A model generated the notes under the pieces. It was not told the DNA's origin, made no database searches, and saw nothing but the letters and a program-made list of their open reading frames with translations. The position numbers were made by a program, and so were the translations under genes. A stretch of DNA of 64,000 nucleotides from Kolteria novifilia (GTDB lineage: Bacteria > Planctomycetota > Planctomycetia > Kolteriales > Kolteriaceae), in assembly GCA_007748055.1 (NCBI GenBank), contig CP036279.1, forward strand, positions 372,001 to 436,000, read 5' to 3'. Positions within the stretch are counted from its first letter, which is position 1; the number at the start of each line of letters is the position of its first letter. Of this stretch, positions 26,789 through 36,048 are shown one piece after another.

Positions 26789-28492
26789 TTAGTCGTCGTC
26801 GCCGTTGCAGGCACAACCACTCTCGCCAGCCTCGCTGCAACCGCTGTCGCAGGAATCACAAGTCGGCTCGCTGCAGACGCAGACCGGGACGCACTTGCAG
26901 ACCTGGTAGGGAACCTTCTTGGTCACCTTGCGCGGGACGCACACGGTGTAGGTTTCCTCGACCTTGCGGGGAACGAGCACGCACTTCTTGCACTTGATCT
27001 GCTCGGGAACCATCTTGCAGACGCGGTAGGGAACCTTCTTGGTGCAGATCTGCTTTTCCATGCGGCAGGTCTTCACCGGAACCTGGATCGTCTTGCAGTA
27101 GTTCTCCATACGGCAGACCCGGTAAGGAACCTGCTTGGTGCGGCATTCCTTGACCATCTTGCAGGTGCGGACAGGATACTGAACCTGCTTGCACTCCTTC
27201 ACCATCCGGCAGACGGTGTAGGGAACCTGCTTGGTCTTGCACTCTTGGACCATCTTGCAGGTGCGGACAGGATACTGGACCTGCTTGCAATCCTTCACCA
27301 TCCGGCAGACGGTGTAGGGAACCTGCTTGGTCTTGCACTCGGTGACCATGCGGCAGGTGCGGACAGGGCACTGAACCTGCTTGCACTCGCGAACCATGCG
27401 GCAGACCGTGTAGGGAATCCGCTTGGTGCAGGTCTCTTTCTCGTAGCGGGTCACCTTGCAGGGAACCTGCTCGCAGACGATCTTCTTCTCGTAGCGAACG
27501 CATTTGACCTCACGAGCGACGGTGCGCGGGACCTTGACGCAACGGGTCACGTGGCGATCGGGCTCCTTGCACGTGATCGTCCGCTTCTGGCCCTTGACCC
27601 ACTTCCGCTTGCAGGTGCAGGGATCGCAGACCCAGCAACCCGGATCGCGAACCTTCTTGCAGTAGGTCTTGCCCGGAACGCACTCGCAGACCTGCTTTTT
27701 GTCGTAGACCGTCTCGCAGACCGTCTTCGTCTCGCAGATCGGCTTGGTGACACAACGGCGAACCGTCTTCATCACCGTCTCGCAGACCGGCTTGCAGACC
27801 GTGTAGGTGCACTCGCGGTACTTCGTCTCCTTGACCGGACGGCACGTGACGATGTTCTTCGTCACCATCTTGGTCTCGTAGACGGGCTTGCAGACCTTGT
27901 AGGTGCACGTGCGATACTTCGTCTCGTAGACCGGCTTGCAGGTCACGACGTTCTTCGTGCACATCTTGGTCGAGTAAACCGGCTTGCAGACCGTGTAGGT
28001 GCACGTGCGATACTTCGTCTCGTAGACCGGCTTGCAGGTCACGACGTTCTTCGTGCACATCTTGGTCGAATAAACCGGCTTGCAGACCGTGTACGAGCAG
28101 GTCCGGTACTTGGTCTCGTAAACCGGCTTGCAGCAGTTGATCTGCTTCTCGACCATCTTGGTCTCGTAAACCGGCTTGCAGACCGTGTACTGGCACTCGC
28201 GGTAGCGAGTCTCGTAGCACGGCTTCATGACTGTCTTGCATTCTTCCTTCCACACCTTGTCGCAAACGGTCTTGCAACGGGTGCGGGTCTGCTTCTCGTA
28301 AACCGTTTCACAAACGGTCTTGTAGCAAGTTTGGCAGACCTTCTTGTAGGTCGTGTAACAGCATTGGGGCTGGCAACAAGCACTCTTCTTACAGCAGGAG
28401 TACTTCTTGCCGCCGCAAAACGCCCAAGCAGAACTGGTCGACATAACGCCGACGACCAGGACCGCGACGGGCAAGGCGAACTTCTTGATCAT
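26789..28492 (-). CDS. Cysteine-rich cell-wall protein with planctomycete YTV repeats
   Basis: A 567-residue secreted protein with signal peptide MIKKFALPVAVLVVGVMSTS ending before AFCGGKK. The mature chain is almost wholly imperfect repeats rich in Cys, Lys, Thr, Val and Tyr. The N-terminal half repeats YTVCKPVYETKYRTC-like units of about 30-35 residues. The C-terminal half repeats KQVPYTVCRMVKECKQVQ-like units of the same size. The YTV motif defines a Pfam family described from Rhodopirellula baltica cell-wall proteins. Disulfide cross-linking into an envelope layer is the likely role (inference). A short acidic Cys/Asp tail ends it. GGAGG lies 6 nt before the ATG, and a strong terminator follows. 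Confidence 0.9.
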   Translation of the reverse strand: MIKKFALPVAVLVVGVMSTSSAWAFCGGKKYSCCKKSACCQPQCCYTTYKKVCQTCYKTVCETVYEKQTRTRCKTVCDKVWKEECKTVMKPCYETRYRECQYTVCKPVYETKMVEKQINCCKPVYETKYRTCSYTVCKPVYSTKMCTKNVVTCKPVYETKYRTCTYTVCKPVYSTKMCTKNVVTCKPVYETKYRTCTYKVCKPVYETKMVTKNIVTCRPVKETKYRECTYTVCKPVCETVMKTVRRCVTKPICETKTVCETVYDKKQVCECVPGKTYCKKVRDPGCWVCDPCTCKRKWVKGQKRTITCKEPDRHVTRCVKVPRTVAREVKCVRYEKKIVCEQVPCKVTRYEKETCTKRIPYTVCRMVRECKQVQCPVRTCRMVTECKTKQVPYTVCRMVKDCKQVQYPVRTCKMVQECKTKQVPYTVCRMVKECKQVQYPVRTCKMVKECRTKQVPYRVCRMENYCKTIQVPVKTCRMEKQICTKKVPYRVCKMVPEQIKCKKCVLVPRKVEETYTVCVPRKVTKKVPYQVCKCVPVCVCSEPTCDSCDSGCSEAGESGCACNGDDD

Positions 28493-29056
28493 TCCTGTCC
28501 TCCACGCGTTTCGAACCGATGTTGGACCGTCGTTTCGAAGCTTCCAGGGATACCGCATGCAGCGACCGAGAACGCTTGCGGGAACTGGCCTCACAGGCTA
28601 CTCGCGTCCTCGGTGCACGGAGAAACTATGCACGATGCCGCCCCCCGCTGAGTCCGGGACTGATGCGGAATGAGGGAATCTTGGTGAAATTGGAGAAGGG
28701 TCGCGACTCTTAGCGCGACCGTGACTGCTGAAACGAATGCGCCGACGAGTCCACTCGGGGACCTCAGTCGAGTCGCAACGGATTGACCTCCCCGCCCCGC
28801 CTTAAAGTAGACGAGCCCTCGGTTGTCGCCGGGCCAATCATTGGGACGCGAATCGGACCGGAGCGGCCCCATCGTCGCCGCCCCTTCGTCCGACCGCCCG
28901 ATCGCTGGTCATCCCCCGCTCCCAAGCCCCGCCGATGTCGACAAAAGCAGTCCCTTCCATACCAAGACTTATTCGGAACTCGTTGCATCGCGGCCCCCGA
29001 GGCGCTCCTCGCGCGGGCCGCCTATCATCCCGAACGACATCAGCTACGGACGCGTC
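28493..29056. promoter_or_regulatory. Divergent region between YTV gene and pheT
   Basis: This gap of 564 nt must hold the promoters of the abundant-type cell-wall gene (minus) and pheT (plus). Frames crossing it, including an upstream extension of the pheT frame to 28823, lack ribosome sites and resemble no protein. No leader peptide rich in phenylalanine was found upstream of pheT. Confidence 0.45.
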
Positions 29057-31078
29057 ATGATCGTCAGTTGGAATTGGCTCAAACAGTACGTACGTCTCGA
29101 CATGTCGATCGAGACCCTCGTCGATCGCTTGATGATGAGCGGACTGAACCTCGAAGGCATCGAGGAGGTCGACGGCGACTTCGCCATCGACTTGGAGGTG
29201 ACGAGCAACCGCCCCGACTGCCTCGGCCACTTGGGCGTCGCGCGTGAGGTCGCGGTCCTCTTCGGCAAGGAACTCCTCTTCCCCGACACGAGCTTCGATG
29301 AATCCAAGACATCGGTCGAGGACTTGACCAGCGTTTCGATCGAGGGGAACGCCCACGACTGGTGCCCGCGGTACCGCGCCCGCGTGATCGAGGGAGTCAC
29401 CATCGCTCCCAGCCCCACCTGGATGCAACGACACTTGCGATCCTTGGGACTCAAGCCGATCAACAACGTCGTCGACATCACCAACTACGTCTTGCTCGAG
29501 TGCGGCCAACCGCTGCACGCGTTCGACTACGACCGCCTCGCCGACCACCGCATCGTCGTCCGACCGGCCAAAGAGAGGGAACCCTTCGTCGGCATCGTCG
29601 ACAAGGAGAGGACGTTTCAGCTTTCCCCGAAGATGGGGGTCATCGCCGACGCGGAGAAAGCCATCGCCCTCGCCGGCGTGATGGGCGGCGCCGAAACCGA
29701 AGTCCACGAGGGAACGACCAACATCCTGCTCGAGACCGCCGAGTTCGCCCCGATGTGGGTGCGGCACGCCTCGCGCGCACTCGATCTCTCCAGCGATTCC
29801 TCCTACCGCTTCGAGCGCAAGATCGACCCCGAGGGGGTCGCGTGGGCGAGCGATCGGGCCTGCCACCTTCTCCAAGAGCTCGCCGGCGGGAAGGTCGCCA
29901 AGGGCTTCATTCACCTGGGGACCGAGGAGACGGAGCGGCCGACCATCTCCCTTAGGGTCGCGCGCCTCCCGAAGGTCCTTGGCATCGAGGTCGCCGAGGA
30001 CGACGCGGCGCGTATTCTCGGGGATCTCGGGATGGAGATCGAATCGCGCGACGACGGCGTGATCGCGGGCAAGCCGCCGAGCTTCCGTCGCGACCTGACG
30101 CGTGAGATCGACCTGATCGAGGAAGTCGGCCGCATCTACGGCTACGACAGCATCCCCGAGGATCGAGCCATCCCCTTGGCCATCGAGCCGCGCCGTTCCG
30201 ACGAGCGCGTGATGAAGATCCTCCGCGATCAGCTCGTCGGGTTCGGGTACTGCGAGACGGTCACCTTCAGCTTCACCGACGCCGCGACCGTCCAGTCGAT
30301 CCGTCCGTGGTCGACCGAGGAGCCGCTGTTGGTCAAGCACTCCAGCCGAAAGCAAGAAAACCGGCTCAGGCAGTCGCTCTTGCCGAACCTTCTGTCGGTC
30401 GCCCGCGTCAACGAAGCGCGCGGCTGTGAGGACATTCACCTCTTCGAGTCGGCCCAGATCTACCTTCCCGGGTCGGGAGACGCCTTGCCGGAGGAGCCGG
30501 TCGCGGTCGGCCTGATGACGACGTACAACTTCTTCAGCGTTCGCGGTCATCTCGAACAGCTCTTCACCCGTCTGCGGCTCGGGGTCTCGTTCAAGCCGCG
30601 CGAGGTCGTCGGCTTTAGAATGGGCGAGGGAGCCGAGATGATCTTGGACGGCAAGCGGATCGGCGTCATCGGGCATATCGCCGACGAGATCCGCGACGGG
30701 ATCGACTTGCGGGGCCAGGTGGTGGGAGCCGAGTTGCAAGTCGCTCCGCTGATCGACGCGGCGCGGCTCGTCGCCCACGTCACGCCGCTGCCGGACCAGC
30801 CGAGCATGCAGCGTGATCTCTCGATCGTCCTGGACGAAGTGGTCGCATGGTCGGACTTGGAAGGAACGGTTCGCGCGACGGCTGGGCCTCTTCTGGAAGA
30901 TCTGCGCTACGTCGACATCTACCGCGGCAAGCCGATCGAGAAGGGCAAGAAATCGGTGATGTTCCGCATGACCTTCCGCTCGCCGGAGCGAACCCTCACC
31001 CGCGACGAAGTCGACGGCTACCAGTCCGCCGTCATCGACGCGCTGACCAGCAAGTTCGGTGGCGAGCTACGGGCGTAG
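29057..31078 (+). CDS. pheT: Phenylalanyl-tRNA synthetase beta subunit, short form
   Basis: The 673-residue protein starts MIVSWNWLKQYVRLDMS, reaches the catalytic-like core directly through VTSNRPDCLGHLGVAREVA, has the B5-type DNA-binding-fold region (LPKVLGIEV to SFRRDLTREIDLIEEV) and ends with the anticodon-binding FDX-ACB domain (QPSMQRDLSIVL to FRSPERTLT). The usual bacterial subunit is near 790-800 residues; here the EMAP-II/OB-fold tRNA-binding insert after about residue 40 is absent. The ATG at 29057 aligns with the normal N terminus. pheS is separate, at 12020. Confidence 0.95.
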   Translation: MIVSWNWLKQYVRLDMSIETLVDRLMMSGLNLEGIEEVDGDFAIDLEVTSNRPDCLGHLGVAREVAVLFGKELLFPDTSFDESKTSVEDLTSVSIEGNAHDWCPRYRARVIEGVTIAPSPTWMQRHLRSLGLKPINNVVDITNYVLLECGQPLHAFDYDRLADHRIVVRPAKEREPFVGIVDKERTFQLSPKMGVIADAEKAIALAGVMGGAETEVHEGTTNILLETAEFAPMWVRHASRALDLSSDSSYRFERKIDPEGVAWASDRACHLLQELAGGKVAKGFIHLGTEETERPTISLRVARLPKVLGIEVAEDDAARILGDLGMEIESRDDGVIAGKPPSFRRDLTREIDLIEEVGRIYGYDSIPEDRAIPLAIEPRRSDERVMKILRDQLVGFGYCETVTFSFTDAATVQSIRPWSTEEPLLVKHSSRKQENRLRQSLLPNLLSVARVNEARGCEDIHLFESAQIYLPGSGDALPEEPVAVGLMTTYNFFSVRGHLEQLFTRLRLGVSFKPREVVGFRMGEGAEMILDGKRIGVIGHIADEIRDGIDLRGQVVGAELQVAPLIDAARLVAHVTPLPDQPSMQRDLSIVLDEVVAWSDLEGTVRATAGPLLEDLRYVDIYRGKPIEKGKKSVMFRMTFRSPERTLTRDEVDGYQSAVIDALTSKFGGELRA

Positions 31079-31096
31079 TTGGGAACAACCGGCGTA

Positions 31097-31172
31097 GGGT
31101 GCCACGGGCTGCTTGCCAGCCAGTGTTCCCAAGCGTGCGCCAATCACTGGCTGCAAGCAGCCAGTGTCGCAC
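31097..31172. repeat. Paired GTGCCACTGGCTGC-type dispersed repeat
   Basis: Two arms of about 27 bp, GTGCCACGGGCTGCTTGCCA and its near reverse complement ending AGCAGCCAGTGTCGCAC, face each other just after pheT. The same core recurs at 34893, 39889 and 46385. It may act as a terminator hairpin for pheT. Confidence 0.75.
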
Positions 31173-31196
31173 GGCGAATCCGAAAACCCCAAATGC

Positions 31197-31505
31197 TTAG
31201 TTCTCGCTAAAGGTCACCTTGGCGACCGGCTTGCAATTGAAGGGGTTCTTGAGGAACTTCTCCTTGCAGGTGGGGCAGGAGTCGTAGCGGATCCGAATCG
31301 GCGTCGGGTCGTCGTAGGGATCGGTCCCCTTCCCTTCGGCCTGCTTGATGAGCTGACTGACCTTCGCGAGGTTGTCCTCGTCGATGTCTTCCTCGGTCAG
31401 TTCCCACTTGCTGTCGGCCGGTCGAATCTCGATGTGGATCACATGGCGATCCTTGTCGTTGGAAGCCATCTGTTTCCCGCAAAGATCGCAGGTATAGTGA
31501 ATCAT
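31197..31505 (-). CDS. Small zinc-ribbon-like protein
   Basis: A 102-residue protein with MIHYTCDLCGKQM at the N terminus and SCPTCKEKFLKNPF near the C terminus, so two CxxC pairs could bind one zinc across an acidic middle. It has no signal peptide or membrane segment. No named family was recognised; similar short proteins occur in planctomycete genomes. The ATG at 31505 is preferred because it places the first CxxC at the usual distance from the start. It is convergent with pheT. Confidence 0.65.
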   Translation of the reverse strand: MIHYTCDLCGKQMASNDKDRHVIHIEIRPADSKWELTEEDIDEDNLAKVSQLIKQAEGKGTDPYDDPTPIRIRYDSCPTCKEKFLKNPFNCKPVAKVTFSEN

Positions 31506-31710
31506 CTGGTTCCGCCGGCCTCCGCTGCGGTAGTTGTCACCCTGTCGGGCATGGTGGGCGTCAATCCCTACCCTCAATTCTACTGGAGCCTCTGGGACGC
31601 GCATAGATGGATCGGGCAAAACCTCCACCTTTGCGCGTGGCACCCTCCATTCGGAAAGAAGACCTTCCACGTCGCCTCAGATGCCCGCCGGGCCCTCGGT
31701 CGCTCCCCAC

Positions 31711-32217
31711 TCAACGCAGCAACGGCAAATCGTTCTCGCGACGGATGCGCTGGACTTCCTTCCACATGTCCCCCTCGGAGCGAAGAAAGCGAACAAGGCT
31801 CCCGGTACTGGTTTCCAAGCAGTCGCCGACGGTCGAAAGCCGCCCCCCCTTCTCGGCGAGTAAATCGAGGAGACTTGCGGCGACTGGAAGAAATGACGGA
31901 TCCTTCCGCCCGATGTGCAGCGTACGATGATGGGCGGCATCGAGGAGAAGGGACGGAATGTTCTCCGTGTCAATCGGTTGACGCAGGGAGAAGGCGAGCG
32001 CCTCGCGGAGCCGTCTTAGGGCGCGGGCCCGGTTTTCGTGCTGGGAACGACTCTCGACGGCGGTGACGATGAGCGACGTCGGTCGATGGCGGAGCCGGAT
32101 GGCCGATTCGGTCTTGTTCCGCTTCTGCCCGCCGGGACCGCTGGCGCGGTATCGATCCTCGTCACACTGCAGCGCGAGTTCCTCATTTGTCAATGACCAC
32201 CAATCGACACGTGCCAT
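31711..32217 (-). CDS. Release-factor-like protein with GGQ motif
   Basis: A protein of about 168 residues containing YRASGPGGQKRNKTESAIRL, the GGQ loop that triggers peptidyl-tRNA hydrolysis, followed by HRPTSLIVTAVESRSQHENRA. It lacks the codon-recognition domains of RF1/RF2. It therefore resembles the ArfB/PrfH-like group that acts on stalled ribosomes; the C-terminal extension is not the basic ArfB tail, so the precise role is open. Start ATG at 32217. Confidence 0.85.
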   Translation of the reverse strand: MARVDWWSLTNEELALQCDEDRYRASGPGGQKRNKTESAIRLRHRPTSLIVTAVESRSQHENRARALRRLREALAFSLRQPIDTENIPSLLLDAAHHRTLHIGRKDPSFLPVAASLLDLLAEKGGRLSTVGDCLETSTGSLVRFLRSEGDMWKEVQRIRRENDLPLLR

Positions 32218-32392
32218 CGTTGCGTATGACCCTTTAGGTGAAATACCGCCTGGAATGGGCAAAACGGAGGCTCCCAGGCCATCTGATTCATCTGGAAAGT
32301 ATTGATCACATGCGCATAATGCGGAAGCAAGTTGGAGCGTCGCAAGGGAGTTTGGTCGCTGGCAACTCGGGGCAAGGGCAAGGAGAGACAAG

Positions 32393-32617
32393 TTGAGCGG
32401 TCCCATCACCAGAAGCTACGGTGTGCCCAACTGGGACGCGATCTTCGGGAACGACAAAGAAGAGAGCAAGGGCAAGAAGAAGGCCAAAACCGCAGCAGTA
32501 AAAAAAGCGTCGCCAAAGAAGAAAGCCGCGAAGAAAGCGGTCAAAGCGGCCGCCCGCACCACGGGCAAAAACAAGAGCGTCAAAAAGTCCGCGAAAAAGA
32601 AAGCCGCCAAGCGGTGA
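32393..32617 (+). CDS. Small Lys/Ala-rich histone-H1-like protein
   Basis: The 74-residue protein has a short N-terminal head (MSGPITRSYGVPNWDAIFG) and then a tail of KKAAKKAVKAAAR-type repeats like the C-terminal arm of histone H1 and bacterial AlgP/Hc1-type proteins. It should bind DNA or RNA without sequence preference. The TTG start is supported by AAGGAG 7 nt upstream. It lies 231 nt before the hopanoid cyclase. Confidence 0.7.
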   Translation: MSGPITRSYGVPNWDAIFGNDKEESKGKKKAKTAAVKKASPKKKAAKKAVKAAARTTGKNKSVKKSAKKKAAKR

Positions 32618-32848
32618 TCATGGCGTTGACCGCCTCGGAACCACGGATGTCCCTGGGAAGTTGATGGAAAAGGACCACGGAGAGTCACGACAAGGGGATC
32701 GACACCGAGAACGCTCGATCCGCTTTGATCTTGCACCAAAAATGCTTGGTTCTTAAGAACGGTCCGCCTGTCGCGCCCTGGCAATGGTGCTGGAGACGGA
32801 CAGGGACATACCGCTAGATCGGCCTTCAACATCAAGGACGCGTGGACC

Positions 32849-34855
32849 ATGAATTCACGGGCGCTCGCCGCGGAACCGTCAGCCCAGGACGGGTCCGACT
32901 CGACACCAATGGAGTCGGATCTCGAAGCACTCGAGATGGGGATCGCACGATCCGCCGATTTTCTCGTCTCCCTGCAGCACGATGACGGCCACTGGTGCGC
33001 CGAACTCGAAGGCGACACGATCCTCGAGTCCGAATACGTCCTGCTCCTGGCGATCTGCGGCAAGCTCGACGACCCGCGGATCGAGAAGTGTGCCCGCTAC
33101 CTCTTGAAAACCCAAGGCCCCGAAGGGGGTTGGGCCAACTATCCTGGCGGACCGCCCGATGTCGGCGTCACCGCCAAGGCCTACTTCGCCCTGAAAATCG
33201 CCGGCCACGACCCCGACAGCACGCCGATGCGACGCGCCCGCGAGGTCGTCCTTCGTCTCGGCGGCGCCGAATCCGTCAACAGCTTCACCCGCTTCTACTT
33301 CGCCGCCCTGGGCCAGATCCCTTACAACCACTGCCCCTCAGTGCCGCCGGAATTGCTGCTGCTGCCGACGTGGTTCCCGATCAACATCTACGCGATGTCC
33401 TCGTGGACGCGGACGATCGTCGTCCCGCTGAGCATCTTTCGCGCATTCCAACCGACCAACGAATTACCGGAGTCGATGGGGATCAGCGAGCTTTACTGCT
33501 CGCCGCCCAGCCCCAAGGATCTCCCCAAGGCGAGCCTCTTCGAGAAACCCTACTTCTCGTGGGCCAACTTCTTCCGCGTCGTCGATCGCGGCCTGAAGGT
33601 CTACGAGCGGTTCGCCCCCGCTTTCGTCCGCAAGCGGTCGCTTCGCTTGGCGGAGACGTGGATGCTCGAACACTTCGAGGGGAGTGACGGCGTCGGCGCG
33701 ATCTTCCCGCCGATGGTCTACACCATCCTCGCGCTTCGCTGCCTGGGCTATGCGGACGAATCCCCTCAGATGCAGTGGGCGTGGAAGCAACTCAATGACT
33801 TGATCATCGAGGAAGACGACACCATCCGCATTCAGCCCTGCGTCTCTCCCGTTTGGGACACGGGTTGGGCCACGGTGGCTCTCGCCGATGCCGGCCTCTC
33901 ACCCGATCACGGCGTCCTGCGGCAGTCGGCCGAGTGGCTCCTCGGCCGGGAGATCCGCCGCGTCGGCGACTGGGGAGTCAACAATCCCGGCGTCGAGCCG
34001 AGCGGTTGGGCGTTCGAGTATCGCAATGACTTCTACGCCGATGTCGACGACACGGCCCTGGTCATGATGGCGCTCAAACGGACCTCCTGCGAGGAACTCT
34101 CCGACGTCAAGGCGACACTTCGCCGGGCCTACGACTGGATTTGGAGCATGCAGTGCTCCGACTACGGCTGGGCCGCCTTCGATCGGGACATCAACAACAC
34201 CGTCCTCGAATCGATCCCCTTCGCTGATCACAACGCGATGCTCGATCCGAGCTGTCCCGATATCACCGCTCGCGTGCTGGAAATGCTCGCCCGCTTCGGT
34301 CACCGGGTCGGCGAACAGCGTATCGACGAGGCGGTCAACTTCATCCTTCGCCACCAAGAGCCCGAAGGATGCTGGTTCGGCCGGTGGGGCGTCAACTACA
34401 TTTACGGAACTTGGCAGACGCTCGTTGGGCTCTCGGCGATCGGCTTCAACATGTCCGACGAGCGGATCCGCAAGGGCGTCAAGTGGCTCAAGTCGGTCCA
34501 GCAACCCGAGGGGGGTTGGGGAGAGACCGCCAGCAGCTACGCCGACCGAAACCTGATGGGCCAAGGTCCGGCGACTCCCTCTCAAACGGCCTGGGCCATC
34601 TTGGGACTGATCGCCGCCGGCGAGGGGGACTCTCCCGAAGTCGCCAAGGGGGTCGAATATCTGCTCCGCACCCAAAACGACGACGGAAGCTGGGACGAGC
34701 CCTACTTCACCGGAACCGGGTTTCCCAAGGTCTTCTACCTCCGGTACCATTACTATCGACTTGTCTTTCCGCTCATGGCGTTGTCGCAGGCCCACACCTC
34801 GGCCCAAGAGAACGCCGACATGGTGGCGAACGGATCCCGTCTTCTCGATGGCTAG
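32849..34855 (+). CDS. shc: Squalene-hopene cyclase
   Basis: A 668-residue class II terpene cyclase. The catalytic DVDD motif lies at residues 398-401 (DVDDTALVMMAL). Several QW repeats are visible (QGPEGGWANY, QEPEGCWFGRWGVNY, QQPEGGWGE, QNDDGSWDE). It cyclises squalene into hopene and diplopterol at the inner membrane. hpnH follows after 167 nt, giving a short hopanoid operon. No squalene synthesis genes (hpnCDE) are in the window. AAGGA lies before the ATG. Confidence 0.97.
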   Translation: MNSRALAAEPSAQDGSDSTPMESDLEALEMGIARSADFLVSLQHDDGHWCAELEGDTILESEYVLLLAICGKLDDPRIEKCARYLLKTQGPEGGWANYPGGPPDVGVTAKAYFALKIAGHDPDSTPMRRAREVVLRLGGAESVNSFTRFYFAALGQIPYNHCPSVPPELLLLPTWFPINIYAMSSWTRTIVVPLSIFRAFQPTNELPESMGISELYCSPPSPKDLPKASLFEKPYFSWANFFRVVDRGLKVYERFAPAFVRKRSLRLAETWMLEHFEGSDGVGAIFPPMVYTILALRCLGYADESPQMQWAWKQLNDLIIEEDDTIRIQPCVSPVWDTGWATVALADAGLSPDHGVLRQSAEWLLGREIRRVGDWGVNNPGVEPSGWAFEYRNDFYADVDDTALVMMALKRTSCEELSDVKATLRRAYDWIWSMQCSDYGWAAFDRDINNTVLESIPFADHNAMLDPSCPDITARVLEMLARFGHRVGEQRIDEAVNFILRHQEPEGCWFGRWGVNYIYGTWQTLVGLSAIGFNMSDERIRKGVKWLKSVQQPEGGWGETASSYADRNLMGQGPATPSQTAWAILGLIAAGEGDSPEVAKGVEYLLRTQNDDGSWDEPYFTGTGFPKVFYLRYHYYRLVFPLMALSQAHTSAQENADMVANGSRLLDG

Positions 34856-34892
34856 TGGGCTGGTCCATTTCAATGTTCGGGTTCCAAATGTC

Positions 34893-34922
34893 GGGTGCCA
34901 CTGGCTGCTTGTCAGCCGGTGC
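34893..34922 (+). repeat. GTGCCACTGGCTGC-type dispersed repeat
   Basis: GGGTGCCACTGGCTGCTTGT with CAGCCGGTGCC forms a hairpin between shc and hpnH, in the same family as 31097-31172. Confidence 0.7.
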
Positions 34923-35022
34923 CAAGGAGTTGGGCTCCGCCAACACGCAATCCGATTGGTGACGAAGCACTGGCGGTTCGTTCAACGGCTGCTAGGACAC
35001 CTTCCGCTCTGAAAGAATCACG

Positions 35023-36039
35023 ATGGCCGTACCTATTTCCCAGATGTGGACCGTCGCTCGCTACGTGTTGAGCAACCGACTGCGCGGCACCGAGCGTTAC
35101 CCACTGGTCCTCATGCTCGAACCGCTCTTTCGCTGTAACCTCGCGTGCGCCGGCTGCGGCAAGATCCAGTACCCGGCCCATATCCTCAAACGGCAACTCT
35201 CCCCCGAGCAATGCTTCGCCGCCGTCGAGGAATGCGGTGCTCCGCTGGTTTCGATCCCCGGGGGCGAACCGCTCATGCACCCGCGGATCGACGAGATTGT
35301 CGCGGGCCTGGTCGAGCGCAAACGCTACGTTTACCTCTGCACCAACGGGCTGCTGCTGAAGGAAAAGCTCGATCTCTTCAAACCGACGAAATTCCTGAGC
35401 TTCTCCGTACACATGGATGGCCCGCGCAAGGAGCACGACTTCGCCGTCTGCCGCATGGGGACCTACGACATCGCCGTCGACGCGATCAAGGAAGCGATCG
35501 GTCGCGGCTTCCGGGTCACGACCAACACGACCCTCTTCGAGGGGACCGATCCGAACAGGATTCGCGGCTTCTTCGACGACATGATGAAGCTCGGCGTCGA
35601 GGGAATGATGGTCTCGCCCGGATACAGCTATCCCAAGGCGCCCGACCAACAGCACTTCCTCGGCCGCGAGAAAACTCAGTCGCTCTTTCGCAGTATCTTC
35701 TCCAAGCCGAAACGGCACTGGCGATTCAACCAGTCGTCGCTCTTCATCCGCTACCTCATGGGGCACGAACAGTACGACTGCACCCCGTGGGGCATTCCGA
35801 CGTACAACATCTTCGGCTGGCAGCGCCCTTGCTACCTACAGCAAGAGGGCTACGTCGAGACCTATCAGGAGTTGCTCGACTCGACCGACTGGTCCAAGTA
35901 CGGCCACAAGAGCGGCAACCAGAAGTGCAGCAATTGCATGGTCCACTCCGGCTTCGAACCGACGTCGGTCGACCAAACGTTCACGATCTCAGGCATCTGG
36001 AAGACCGCGAAGGCCTCGGTCGCCGGAAGCTACATCTAA
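35023..36039 (+). CDS. hpnH: Adenosyl-hopene transferase HpnH (radical SAM)
   Basis: A 338-residue radical SAM protein with C38-X3-C42-X2-C45 (FRCNLACAGCGK), SIPGGEPLMHP and YLCTNGLLL. The C-terminal cysteines (QKCSNCMVHSG) and overall length match HpnH, which adds a 5'-deoxyadenosyl group to hopene as the first step toward C35 bacteriohopanepolyols. It works directly after the cyclase encoded upstream. The next steps (hpnG and later) are not in the window. GAAAGAA precedes the ATG. Confidence 0.95.
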   Translation: MAVPISQMWTVARYVLSNRLRGTERYPLVLMLEPLFRCNLACAGCGKIQYPAHILKRQLSPEQCFAAVEECGAPLVSIPGGEPLMHPRIDEIVAGLVERKRYVYLCTNGLLLKEKLDLFKPTKFLSFSVHMDGPRKEHDFAVCRMGTYDIAVDAIKEAIGRGFRVTTNTTLFEGTDPNRIRGFFDDMMKLGVEGMMVSPGYSYPKAPDQQHFLGREKTQSLFRSIFSKPKRHWRFNQSSLFIRYLMGHEQYDCTPWGIPTYNIFGWQRPCYLQQEGYVETYQELLDSTDWSKYGHKSGNQKCSNCMVHSGFEPTSVDQTFTISGIWKTAKASVAGSYI

Positions 36040-36048
36040 GAGACGCCC

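Noticed and set aside
26765-28651. A Leu/Ala/Asp-rich frame opposite the YTV protein
   Set aside because: It mirrors the repeats of the sense gene; the sense strand has the signal peptide, ribosome site and terminator.
28838-30778. A 646-residue frame antisense to pheT
   Set aside because: Shadow frame of a well-recognised gene; no motif of its own.
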